From the NCBI GenBank assembly GCA_964534315.1, contig CAZHOV010000099.1:1-21740 (forward strand): a DNA stretch of 21,740 nucleotides, given 5' to 3'. The stretch is from CAZHOV01 sp964534315 (lineage in GTDB: Bacteria; Bacteroidota; Bacteroidia; Chitinophagales; Saprospiraceae). The notes below the pieces were generated by a model that was not told the DNA's origin, did not search any database, and worked only from the letters and a program-made list of their open reading frames with translations. Below, in pieces: positions 1-7,099 of this stretch. How positions within the stretch are numbered: position 1 is the first letter of the stretch; the number at the start of each line of letters is the position of its first letter. The position numbers and the translations under genes were made by a program.

Positions 1-25
1 GAAAAAAGGGTATATTACAAGGGTC

Positions 26-56
26 GTTCTTTGAGCAAAAAGTGTGCAGAGGTTTT
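26..56 (+). repeat. 31-bp direct repeat, copy 1, in the Rhs core region before the toxin tip
   Basis: This 31-base stretch recurs at 2429-2459 in the same orientation with 30 of 31 bases identical; the only difference is A50 versus C2453. It covers the end of the Rhs core coding region (FFEQKV/QRF) and includes the GTGT that breaks the frame. The two copies bracket the toxin, immunity, recombinase-fragment and toxin-antitoxin genes. Confidence 0.85.
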
Positions 57-838
57 CAGGGGTCGATCCACTGGCAATGGACTTCGCAAATGTGTCACCC
101 TATGTGTATACTCTGAATAACCCCGTATTTTTGGTAGATCCAGATGGGAAGGCGCCTATACCTCCGCATGAATACACTGTTTATCATGATAAAGATGGAA
201 CGGTTAGAGAGGTTAGGAAAACCTCAAACAAAGGAGGAAATGATCATGACAAGGTTACCCATGTTTATGGAACTATCCCGGAAGCAGGTTCAAGTATAAA
301 GACCTTAGAGTATGACAACCAGTGGGGGGCCAATGGCCAAAGAGATTTTGATGCAGATGGAGTACCTGTCGGATTTATAGGATATCATCCCGCTACCGGA
401 GCAATCACTCCTACTGACAATCCTATCGAATGGGCTTTAGAAGCTCCAATTAAAGGAACTATTAGTACAGGGATAGTTTTATTTGCCATATTCAAAAATA
501 AAGGGGATAATTTAGCAAAATCTGCTGTTAAAAAGAAGTTACGGAATGGTCATCTAGCAGGTGGCGTTCATGATAAAACAAAAGTGCCATTTACTACAGA
601 TGGATTTCCAGATTTCAGCGAACCTTTATATAAAGGTGGAAAAAATGATGTTATGATCAAACCTACAGGTAACCGAGCTAAAGATTTTTCAGCTGCGAAT
701 AAAGCAGCGGGATATTCGTCCACACCTAAGGGATATACTTGGCACCATCATCAATCTACAGGTCGTATGCAGTTGGTTAATTCTTCAATACACTCAAAAA
801 CTGGACATACGGGTGGATTTTCATTGTGGAAATTTTAA
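44..838 (+). CDS. Rhs-family toxin, C-terminal part with WHH (HNH/Endo VII-type) nuclease tip; 5' end missing and frame broken
   Basis: This is the end of an Rhs/YD-repeat polymorphic toxin. Residues 2-36 (counting from the GTG at 44) are the conserved Rhs core end: QRFSGVDPLA, then SPYVYTLNNP and VDPDGK, after which the variable toxin begins. The C-terminal 100 residues hold HLAGG, a VPF..DGFPDFS stretch and YTWHHHQSTGRMQLV (W233, H234-H236), followed by H250 and HTGG. This is the pattern of WHH nucleases of the HNH/Endo VII superfamily, expected to cut nucleic acid in rival cells. A weak hydrophobic stretch lies near residues 138-150. The GTG is not a natural start. An in-frame TGA lies at 32-34, while another frame reads FFEQKV at 29-46, just what should precede QRF, so a 2-base GT duplication at about 43-46 probably broke the gene. 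The remainder lies outside the window. The next gene, 9 bases downstream, is the likely immunity gene. The family call is firm; activity is uncertain. Confidence 0.82.
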   Translation: MQRFSGVDPLAMDFANVSPYVYTLNNPVFLVDPDGKAPIPPHEYTVYHDKDGTVREVRKTSNKGGNDHDKVTHVYGTIPEAGSSIKTLEYDNQWGANGQRDFDADGVPVGFIGYHPATGAITPTDNPIEWALEAPIKGTISTGIVLFAIFKNKGDNLAKSAVKKKLRNGHLAGGVHDKTKVPFTTDGFPDFSEPLYKGGKNDVMIKPTGNRAKDFSAANKAAGYSSTPKGYTWHHHQSTGRMQLVNSSIHSKTGHTGGFSLWKF

Positions 839-847
839 AATTTAAAA

Positions 848-1315
848 ATGGTAAAATTTTTAGAAACAGAAGAACAAGTAAGTAAAGAACACATTACTGA
901 ACTTGAAAAGAAATTGGGTTTTGAGTTTCCATCTGATTATGTTAAACATTTAATGGAATATAATGGTGGGCGCTGTGAGCCTAATTTGTTCTCCTTTGAA
1001 GAAGATGGGAAGTTCACACAATCTTCAGTAGACTGGTTTTTGGCTTTATACGATGGTGAATTCGATAATTTAGAAACCTACTTCAGAGATTATAAAATTG
1101 ATGTGAAAAGAATGCCTACTTCATTTTTTCCGATTGCTCACGATCCAGGTGGTAATTTGATTTGTATGGATAAAATTGATGGCCGGATCTATTTTTGGAA
1201 TCACGAAAAGGAAGTGGATTATTTTTTTGTTGATGACAGTGAAAGATCCAATTTATATTTTATCGCCGAAAACCTTGATGAGTTTATATCTAACTTATCT
1301 GATGAGTTTGCTTAA
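848..1315 (+). CDS. SUKH (SMI1/KNR4) family immunity protein
   Basis: This 155-residue acidic protein has the SUKH-fold pattern. An N-terminal helix pair (about residues 15-45) reads ITELEKKLGFEFPSDYVKHL followed by YNGG. A central FFPIAHDPGGNLICM stretch (about 93-107) is followed by GRIYFWNHE, and a C-terminal helix reads NLDEFISNL. SUKH proteins are the commonest immunity proteins paired with polymorphic toxins. They bind and neutralise the cognate nuclease in the cytoplasm of the producing cell. The gene starts 9 bases after the WHH toxin stop on the same strand, the classical toxin-immunity order. The ATG at 848 follows a very A/T-rich leader and no clear Shine-Dalgarno sequence. The family call is strong; pairing with this toxin is inferred from position. 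Confidence 0.85.
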   Translation: MVKFLETEEQVSKEHITELEKKLGFEFPSDYVKHLMEYNGGRCEPNLFSFEEDGKFTQSSVDWFLALYDGEFDNLETYFRDYKIDVKRMPTSFFPIAHDPGGNLICMDKIDGRIYFWNHEKEVDYFFVDDSERSNLYFIAENLDEFISNLSDEFA

Positions 1316-1354
1316 AAGATTGGAAAGGGGCTTGGAAAACGTAAGATTACAGGG

Positions 1355-1380
1355 AGCCTCGCAAATGTGGGGCTTTCTTA
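1355..1380. terminator. Candidate intrinsic terminator after the immunity gene
   Basis: AGCCTC (1355-1360) can pair with GGGGCT (1369-1374), using one T-G wobble, around an 8-base loop, and TTCTTA follows. It lies 40 bases after the SUKH stop and directly beyond the stop of the opposite-strand XRE fragment, so it could serve either direction. The T-tract is short. Confidence 0.45.
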
Positions 1381-1482
1381 TTTAGCGAAAGCCTGTTTAG
1401 TTCTGACATTTTGCAAAAGTCCATCAATGGTGTATAAGATGTGGACTCGATCTTCTTCGGGAAGTTGTTGAATGGCCACTTG
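1378..1482 (-). pseudogene. C-terminal fragment of an XRE-type helix-turn-helix regulator
   Basis: Read on the minus strand from 1482 to the TAA at 1378-1380, 34 codons give QVAIQQLPEEDRVHILYT, a short stretch, and then VRTKQAFAK. The pattern LPEEDR.HI.YT.D.L..... plus a Lys/Ala-rich end is what I know from the C terminus of Bacteroidota XRE-family regulators. A stop codon lies immediately upstream in frame and the DNA-binding domain is absent, so only the tail remains. Its break point coincides with the start of the recombinase fragment on the other strand, which suggests a deletion or recombination joint at about 1477-1482. The assignment rests on remembered family patterns. Confidence 0.5.
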
Positions 1483-1617
1483 TTAAAAGAAAAAAAAGAT
1501 GTGTGCATCGTTCAGGAGTTTGCCGGTCATCGCTGCACTTCCAGTACCGAAGCCTATCTGCAAACGGGGCTGGAGGAGTTAAAACAGGCCATTGCGCAAA
1601 AACATCCGTTGCAATAG
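1477..1617 (+). pseudogene. C-terminal fragment of a tyrosine recombinase/integrase
   Basis: The open frame 1477-1617 reads HLLKEKKDVCIVQEFAGHR, then CTSSTEAYLQTGLEELKQAI, ending KHPLQ and a TAG stop. This matches the end of XerC/phage-type integrases. HLL is the usual continuation of the HxLR-type helix. The GH of FAGHR corresponds to the LGH box, and TEAYLQTG corresponds to the region holding the catalytic tyrosine (T.xYxH/T). No start codon or catalytic N-terminal part is present, so it is a remnant of a mobile element. It lies between the toxin/immunity genes and the toxin-antitoxin pair and supports a history of integration or recombination. The short length makes the call moderate. Confidence 0.62.
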
Positions 1618-1675
1618 AAACCCTTTTTAATATAAAATCGTTAACTTTATGAATCTAACTATCAATTTATTGCTT

Positions 1676-1933
1676 ATGAGTGCGATAGAACTTCGCGAAG
1701 AAATTAACCGCTATCTGGACGAGGTCCAGGATGAATCCTTCCTCAAAGTGGTTCACTCCATGCTAGGTACTTATATCAAAGAGCAGGAAGATCCGATCAT
1801 TGGATGGGACATAGAAAGTAACCCCCTTTATGCCAGTGCCTTGAAAGAAGAATATGCAAAACGGGTTGAAGAAATGAAGCAGGGCAACTCTACAAGTATA
1901 GAAGCGCTGAAAAAAGAAGCCTCCGAATGGTAA
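1676..1933 (+). CDS. Antitoxin component of a type II toxin-antitoxin pair
   Basis: This is a small, acidic, helical protein of 85 residues from the ATG at 1676 (MSAIELREEINRYLDEV). An upstream ATG at 1649 would add nine hydrophobic residues and looks less natural. The N-terminal 30 residues form an amphipathic helix pair like those opening many Bacteroidota addiction-module antitoxins. The C terminus (LKEEYAKRVEEMKQGNST) is charged and probably becomes ordered on toxin binding. The stop overlaps the start of the ParE/RelE-like toxin by seven bases, the standard antitoxin-first arrangement with translational coupling. Antitoxins of this type usually repress their own operon. I cannot assign a named antitoxin family, so the call depends largely on its partner. 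Confidence 0.68.
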   Translation: MSAIELREEINRYLDEVQDESFLKVVHSMLGTYIKEQEDPIIGWDIESNPLYASALKEEYAKRVEEMKQGNSTSIEALKKEASEW

Positions 1934-2253
1934 GCTACAAAGTGAGTGCTAGCGAAGAAGCAAAACAAAGCCTGCAGCAGATATATAACTGGTTAAAAAT
2001 GGAAGTATCTTTGCTTACTGCTCAAAAGGTTAGAGACGGCATTTTAGACGAAATCGCAGCATTAGCTGACATGCCTCATCGTCATGCTATTGAAAAAGCA
2101 ATACAACACAATGAGATTGTTTACCGAAGAATCTTGAAATGGTCATACCGAATTATTTTTACTATCGATGAGGAGTTAGTCGAAGTATTAGTGGTTGACA
2201 TTGTACACACCAAGCGAGATCCGAAAAAATTACAAGATCAGTTTGGCGATTAA
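1927..2253 (+). CDS. ParE/RelE-family toxin
   Basis: This 108-residue protein shows the RelE/ParE fold pattern. After an opening strand (SYKVSASEEAKQSLQQIYNWL) come a second helix (TAQKVRDGILDEIAAL), the P-H-R hinge around residues 56-58, and the strands VYRRILKWSYRIIFTIDEE and VEVLVVDIVHTKRDP. The R..YRI.F and V.V..V.H..R. elements are typical of the family. Members either inhibit DNA gyrase (ParE) or cut ribosome-bound mRNA (RelE), and the sequence alone does not decide between them. The ATG overlaps the antitoxin stop by seven bases. Together the pair may stabilise the surrounding accessory island. Confidence 0.82.
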   Translation: MVSYKVSASEEAKQSLQQIYNWLKMEVSLLTAQKVRDGILDEIAALADMPHRHAIEKAIQHNEIVYRRILKWSYRIIFTIDEELVEVLVVDIVHTKRDPKKLQDQFGD

Positions 2254-2625
2254 AGCCCACCCCCACACGATCAGTACAACCCAACAAAAGCCCCCCATCC
2301 CGATATCCATCAGGACAGGCATTGAGGCCTCTTCGTCCGGCAACTTACTCACCACATCATGATCCTTCCCTTCGATGACCTCCGGGACATAGTCCCCTTC
2401 GGAATTGGTCAGTCCCCCGCCGAATCTTGTTCTTTGAGCAAAAAGTGTGCAGCGGTTTTTAAGAGATGACCGCTTAAGTAGTAAGGCAAAAAAATTGGTA
2501 TAAAAAATCTTTTTGAGTTCGGTCATTATTTCCTGCGTTCATTCCAGGTATTCAATCACTTAGTCTATAATGGCCGAACAGATTTATTATACAAGCAATT
2601 TTGATTTGCCGCTTAATCACGGCTG
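2254..2625. other. Degenerate 372-bp intergenic stretch
   Basis: No convincing gene is present. The second 31-bp repeat copy lies inside at 2429-2459. A 98-codon minus-strand frame (2230-2526) ends in a hydrophobic stretch (FCWVVLIVWGWALIAKLIL), but it overlaps the toxin 3' end, runs through the Rhs-derived repeat and resembles no family I know. It could be a remnant or chance. Confidence 0.4.
2429..2459 (+). repeat. 31-bp direct repeat, copy 2, orphan Rhs core fragment
   Basis: This copy matches 26-56 at 30 of 31 bases, including the GTGT frame break. Upstream and downstream bases show no further Rhs coding, so it is an isolated piece of the Rhs core end. It marks the right edge of the toxin/immunity/toxin-antitoxin segment. 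Confidence 0.82.
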
Positions 2626-3678
2626 TTATTTTAAAATACCTTTAAATTCTTCAGCATCGGCTCTGGAAGTGTATTTCTGAATCCAGGCACGATCATTTTT
2701 ATTGGTGAGATCAACAGTGCCGGGCCAGGAAATGGTGGCCCTTAGCATGTCATTTAAAATGGGAGTTACAGTAGCCCGGTTTTCCCACGATAAAAGGACC
2801 AGTTCACGCAAGGCCCCGGGAGATTTTTTGCTGGCGATAACCCTCAATTTTTGCGCCCATTCTTCATCATTTCCCTTAGTGAGTTCAAATCCTTTTTGCC
2901 GCATGACCTCCCAACGAGCTTTGTCGGGAAGAAATCCATACCGGGCCCAGGCCACTACACCATCGTCACCCCCTCCAATTCTGGAAGCACTTAGCGATAT
3001 TTTCTTTACTTTTAAACTATCATATAAAGGCAACAAACTGTTGCTAAATAATTCTTTTCCTCCACCAGTTGCAACCACGGATTCTATATAAACCTGGAAT
3101 TTTCCGAAGGTACTTTTAGTAAATACCTGGTTTAGTGAAAATATCGTTTTTCTTGTCTTGAATGTTTCTTCATCAATGGCTTTGTGATTATCCACCTCAA
3201 TGATCAGGCGTACTCCGGGAGGATCTGTAGAGCCTAATAAAGTCACGGTAATAGGTAGTACTTTTTGCTCTGGGGCAAGATATTTATCCAACATTTCATC
3301 GATAATGACCGAAAGAGATTTTTTCATCATGTGTTTATCCCAGAAAGTATCGTCTTTCTCTGTTATACTAGAGCTGGAAGAATTTTCAATGGCGGGATAC
3401 TTTTCTTTAAGAGTATCAATTTCTCGGACTCGGTCATCCTTTAGAATATGTTTTCTTTGGATGGGCGTGTGGCCTGTAAACGTAGGATTTGCAATAGCAT
3501 GATATTTGGCAGCCTTTTTAGATTGAGGGCCATTATTGGCGGCTTGTTGTAATTTTAGTTGAGCTACAGCTTCCGGCCGATTGTCGACAAATGGGACGTT
3601 TTTAAAACCTGCATTCATTTTTCTTTCTGAAGCTGCAGATTGCGTTTGGTTTTTATTTTTAGAAATATGCTCTTGCAT
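2626..3678 (-). CDS. Candidate injection-system effector: Bacteroidota eCIS-type leader plus GNAT-like domain
   Basis: This protein has 350 residues and three parts. Residues 1-76 form a low-complexity polar leader with FVDNRPEAVAQLKLQQAANN (30-49) and PIQRK (72-76). In my knowledge, this RPEA.AQ.KLQ..ANN plus PIQ.K pattern recurs in Bacteroidota proteins with DUF4157 or toxin domains tied to extracellular contractile injection systems. No Sec signal peptide is visible. Residues 77-185 are a charged, partly helical linker. Residues 190-255 look like a GNAT-type acetyltransferase core: YIESVVATGGGKELF, then LLPLYDSLKVKKISLSAS and VAWARYGF. The last 95 residues are unassigned. No sheath, baseplate or immunity gene is in view, so any injection apparatus would be elsewhere. 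The ATG at 3678 is the first start and fits the leader. The leader call is fairly secure; the acetyltransferase fold is a suggestion and its target is unknown. Confidence 0.6.
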   Translation of the reverse strand: MQEHISKNKNQTQSAASERKMNAGFKNVPFVDNRPEAVAQLKLQQAANNGPQSKKAAKYHAIANPTFTGHTPIQRKHILKDDRVREIDTLKEKYPAIENSSSSSITEKDDTFWDKHMMKKSLSVIIDEMLDKYLAPEQKVLPITVTLLGSTDPPGVRLIIEVDNHKAIDEETFKTRKTIFSLNQVFTKSTFGKFQVYIESVVATGGGKELFSNSLLPLYDSLKVKKISLSASRIGGGDDGVVAWARYGFLPDKARWEVMRQKGFELTKGNDEEWAQKLRVIASKKSPGALRELVLLSWENRATVTPILNDMLRATISWPGTVDLTNKNDRAWIQKYTSRADAEEFKGILK

Positions 3679-3904
3679 TTAGTAAAGCTAAGAAAAATCT
3701 GGAAATGTCCGATCATTCAACGATTTTTGATTGTAATGAACTTGATTATAGTGATTAGGTAAAGAGGTCTTGTAACATTAAGTTATTGCCACCAAGGCCC
3801 TCCTCACAAACCCATTCTATTCCTTCTCCAAATAATTACTTATCTTAGGCGATCAGCTTTCTTTTGTCCAAGGAATTAACCCCTAATTGAAAGATCAGAA
3901 CACC

Positions 3905-5821
3905 ATGAGCCAGCCAACGTCAAAAAATGGATTTTTTAAGCATTTCAAAGGTGACCTTTTAGGCGGACTCACCGCCGGTATTGTTGCCTTGCCGCTGGCG
4001 CTGGCATTCGGATTGAGTTCTGGACTAGGGCCTGACGCGGGCCTCTATGGCGCTATTTTTATTGCGTTTTTTGCTGCCCTGTTTGGCGGAACGCCGACCC
4101 AGATCTCAGGCCCTACGGCTCCAATGACGGCAGTAAGTATGTTGGTAATTGCCAGCATCGTCCAAGCGAATGAAGGAAATGTAGGTCAGGCGCTTCCGGC
4201 TATCTTGACCGTCTTTCTGGTGGCCGGACTGATTTTAATCGTTTTAGGGTTAACCAAGGTCGGGAAGTATATCAAATATATCCCCTATCCGGTAGTCTCC
4301 GGATTTATGACCGCTATTGGCGTTATTATTCTGGTCACTCAACTACTGCCCGCCTTGGGCTACTATGCCAGCGAAGATCAACAATTGGTCGAGCAATTCA
4401 AACCAAAGGCCGAAGAAGTACTACTGGATAAAATACTGAAGGATGAAGCGGGAGAAGGCATTCTGGTATTGGAAGATTTTAAGGAAACGATTAAGCGAGC
4501 CGAAAATATAACGGAAGGAGAAATCCAACTTGAAGCAAAAGTGCTGGCGTCCAAACATGCCTCCGGAGTGATTGGAGCTTTTCGCGTAATCGGTAGAGCT
4601 ATCGCTAACATCAATATTACGGAATTGATCCTGGCCCTGCTCACTATTTTTATTATCTATGGATTTAAGTATATAACCAAAGCTATTCCCAGCACCCTTG
4701 TCGCTCTTGTGGTTGTTTCGGGAGGTGCTTACCTGCTGCAGATGCAGGGAGCAATTGCCTACCGGCCCATTCCGGTCATCCCTTCTGGCTTTCCCATGCC
4801 TCAACTCGAAATCTTTACAGGGTTTCAGATCGCTCAACTCGCACCTTATGTATTTTCAGCCTTTACGCTGGCTTTTCTGGGCGCCATCGATTCTTTGCTT
4901 ACTTCTGTAGTTGCTGACAATATGACCAAAACGCGTCATAATCCGAATAAGGAACTGGTAGGACAGGGGATCGGAAACAGTATAGCCGCAATCTTTGGCG
5001 GAATACCCGGAGCGGGCGCCACTATCCGGACGGTTGTAAATATTCAGGCCGGCGGTAAAACCAAGTTCTCGGGAATGATCGCCGGAGTCCTTTTATTGAT
5101 CATACTGCTTGCACTCGGCCCCGTCGCCTCCCAAATTCCTGCAGCGGTCCTGGCCGGGATTCTAATTACGGTAGGAATAGGTGTCATGGATTACAAAGGG
5201 CTCAAAGCTCTTCCCACTATGCCGGCATCCGAGACCGTCATCATGTTTACCGTGCTAATCCTGGCTGTGGTTTGGAATCTCGTCTATGCCGTAGGAATTG
5301 GTCTGATCATCGCGGCCCTGGTCTTCATGAAAAAAATGGGCGATCTGACAACTGGTAAGTCTTCCGTAAGTGCACTTGAGGAAACTAAACTTTCCGGAAC
5401 CGGCGAACCTCTTTTGAATGACGAACGGAAACTCTCCGATAATATAAAAGACAAGGTCTACATCAAGCATCTGGACGGGCCATTATTTTTTGGGTATACC
5501 AGCGATTTTTTGAAATTATCTAAGAATGTACCCGATAGCGCCAGCCATGTCATTCTCCGGATGGATAAGGTGCCCTATGTGGATCAATCTGGCCTGTTTA
5601 CCCTGGAAGATGTGATCATCGATATGGAAAGACGCGATATGGAAGTGTTGATCGTAGGCTTAAACGAACAGCCCAAACTGCGGATGATGTCCATAGATAT
5701 TATCCCCGACCTGATCAGTGAAGAACATTTGTTTGATGATTTTGATTCCTGTCTCGCTTTTATTAAAAAAGACATTGAGGATAATAAGAAAACAAACAGG
5801 TCATCAGAAGGGACAGCTTAA
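3905..5821 (+). CDS. SulP family inorganic anion transporter with C-terminal STAS domain
   Basis: This inner-membrane permease of the SLC26/SulP family moves sulfate, bicarbonate or a similar anion. From the ATG at 3905 it has 638 residues; a TTG at 3887 would add six. The opening GDLLGGLTAGIVALPLALAF, the ISGPTAPMTAV motif and the segment NKELVGQGIGN followed by GGIPGAGATIRTVVNIQAGG are SulP hallmarks. Many hydrophobic helices run to about residue 480. The cytoplasmic STAS domain occupies about residues 520-630 and contains VPYVDQSG, where the Ser sits at the position phosphorylated in anti-sigma antagonists. A charged loop of roughly 80 residues (about 153-235) interrupts the membrane domain. 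The substrate cannot be read from the sequence; no sulfate-assimilation or carbonic-anhydrase gene is adjacent. The stop overlaps the convergent DUF1295 gene by four bases. Confidence 0.92.
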   Translation: MSQPTSKNGFFKHFKGDLLGGLTAGIVALPLALAFGLSSGLGPDAGLYGAIFIAFFAALFGGTPTQISGPTAPMTAVSMLVIASIVQANEGNVGQALPAILTVFLVAGLILIVLGLTKVGKYIKYIPYPVVSGFMTAIGVIILVTQLLPALGYYASEDQQLVEQFKPKAEEVLLDKILKDEAGEGILVLEDFKETIKRAENITEGEIQLEAKVLASKHASGVIGAFRVIGRAIANINITELILALLTIFIIYGFKYITKAIPSTLVALVVVSGGAYLLQMQGAIAYRPIPVIPSGFPMPQLEIFTGFQIAQLAPYVFSAFTLAFLGAIDSLLTSVVADNMTKTRHNPNKELVGQGIGNSIAAIFGGIPGAGATIRTVVNIQAGGKTKFSGMIAGVLLLIILLALGPVASQIPAAVLAGILITVGIGVMDYKGLKALPTMPASETVIMFTVLILAVVWNLVYAVGIGLIIAALVFMKKMGDLTTGKSSVSALEETKLSGTGEPLLNDERKLSDNIKDKVYIKHLDGPLFFGYTSDFLKLSKNVPDSASHVILRMDKVPYVDQSGLFTLEDVIIDMERRDMEVLIVGLNEQPKLRMMSIDIIPDLISEEHLFDDFDSCLAFIKKDIEDNKKTNRSSEGTA

Positions 5822-6585
5822 TTTTTAGGGAACCAGGGGATTAACATATTCGTGCGGGCTTTATACTGCTGGTATTTTTTATTGCCTTCATATTTATGTT
5901 CCAACATAGGCACACCAGAAACATACCGGATCAATAAAGTAATGGTTACGGGGCCAATAATGCCGTACAGGCTGTTATCCAAAGGTAAAGTGATCATAAA
6001 AACACCCCACCACATCATAATTTCTCCAAAATAATTGGGATGCCGGGTGTATTTCCAAAGTCCGTGCTGTATAATTTTGCCCTTGTTGGAGGTGTCTTTT
6101 TTGAATTGAGCCAATTGATAGTCTCCGACAGCCTGGAAGTAAAATCCGATCAGCCAAACGAGGATACCTAGGAAAGAAATGATTGAAAACGATTGATCTG
6201 GATCCTGGCTGCTCAAGATAACGGGCAATAACACAATAGGAATTAAAAGGGCCTGAAGTAGAAAAACCTGTAAAAATGATCTCCAGAGAAAGGTTGCTCC
6301 CCAACTTTCCCGCCAGGCTTTATATCGAAAATCTTCTTGCTTTTTTATATTCCTGGAAAATATAAAAATGGAAAGTCGTAAGCCCCAAATGGTCACCAGG
6401 AGATAACAAACTTGACTAACGATACCTGAAGGTTCATTTAGGAATAAATATCCGCATAGTAGAATATAGCCCAACCCCCAGGCGATATCTGCAATATCGC
6501 TTCTTTTGAATAGAATGGATAAACCATACCAAAAGGTGGCATATCCCGCCATTATTAAGATGCAGATTATCAAAACTTCGACCAT
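5818..6585 (-). CDS. DUF1295 family membrane protein (steroid 5-alpha-reductase/ICMT-like fold)
   Basis: This is a 255-residue multi-spanning protein with hydrophobic helices from residue 3 onwards. The signature near the C terminus reads GLWKYTRHPNYFGEIMMWWG, the nucleotide- or SAM-binding RHPNYFGE box shared by DUF1295, steroid 5-alpha reductases and isoprenylcysteine methyltransferases. The tail has VPMLEHKYEGN and KYQQYKARTNMLIPWF, also typical of DUF1295. Family members are thought to modify lipids or isoprenoids, but the reaction is not known here. It lies 3 bases downstream of the DUF2177 gene on the same strand, so the two form an operon. The full length and intact motif suggest function. 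Confidence 0.88.
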   Translation of the reverse strand: MVEVLIICILIMAGYATFWYGLSILFKRSDIADIAWGLGYILLCGYLFLNEPSGIVSQVCYLLVTIWGLRLSIFIFSRNIKKQEDFRYKAWRESWGATFLWRSFLQVFLLQALLIPIVLLPVILSSQDPDQSFSIISFLGILVWLIGFYFQAVGDYQLAQFKKDTSNKGKIIQHGLWKYTRHPNYFGEIMMWWGVFMITLPLDNSLYGIIGPVTITLLIRYVSGVPMLEHKYEGNKKYQQYKARTNMLIPWFPKN

Positions 6586-6588
6586 CGT

Positions 6589-6990
6589 CTATGCTAACCA
6601 TTTCATGATAAAATAACCGGCAGTGCTTACGAGGCCGGTGAGGACAATACCCCAGGAAATATCAATAAACACTACTTCTAACGGCCAATCCTTGAGGGTA
6701 GCCAGATTGGTCAGATCATAAGTGGCATAAGTGAAAAAACCGAATAACCCGCCGTATAGAATGGCATAGCGGAGGGAATCCTTTTCTACTGCCGGCAGGA
6801 TAGCAAAAACGAAAATTCCGACAATAAAAAGAAGGTAAAAGATAAGGGCTGCTGACCAATTGACCTGATCGCTCAACAGATGTCCGATATACTTTTGGTA
6901 TAAATTTTTGGCAATAATTCCCAACCAAAGCAGGTCAATTGCAAAAAAGACGACAGTGGTAAGTAAATATCCAATGATGAGTTTCGACAT
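6589..6990 (-). CDS. DUF2177 family membrane protein
   Basis: This 133-residue protein has four predicted membrane helices (about residues 5-25, 46-66, 73-93 and 107-130). The DUF2177 marks are all present: FFAIDLLWLGIIAKNLYQK near the start, then LFGFFTYATYDLTNLATLK and WPLEVVFIDISWG. Its biochemical role is unknown. Genes of this family often lie with DUF1295, cyclopropane-fatty-acid-synthase-like and other lipid-modifying genes in other bacteria; here only DUF1295 follows, 3 bases downstream. The minus-strand promoter should lie in the 109-bp divergent gap before the MmcQ/YjbR gene. Confidence 0.88.
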   Translation of the reverse strand: MSKLIIGYLLTTVVFFAIDLLWLGIIAKNLYQKYIGHLLSDQVNWSAALIFYLLFIVGIFVFAILPAVEKDSLRYAILYGGLFGFFTYATYDLTNLATLKDWPLEVVFIDISWGIVLTGLVSTAGYFIMKWLA

Positions 6991-7099
6991 AATCCGTTTT
7001 TTAGTGGTTAACAGTCACTTTGATCAGCAACTAAATGAGGTTTGGTGAAAATTGTTTTCTGAAAATTACCTATATTTCTGGAAAAACAGGTAGTTTTTC

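Noticed and set aside
44..46. GTG as the true start of the first gene
   Set aside because: The protein begins in the middle of the Rhs core, and the preceding core residues are readable in another frame, so this is a broken gene rather than a short one.
2230..2526. 98-codon minus-strand frame with a hydrophobic C terminus
   Set aside because: It overlaps the ParE-type toxin end and passes through the Rhs-derived repeat. No start signal or family match supports it as a gene.
2702..3502. Plus-strand open frames opposite the effector gene
   Set aside because: They are antisense shadows of a minus-strand gene with a recognisable leader.
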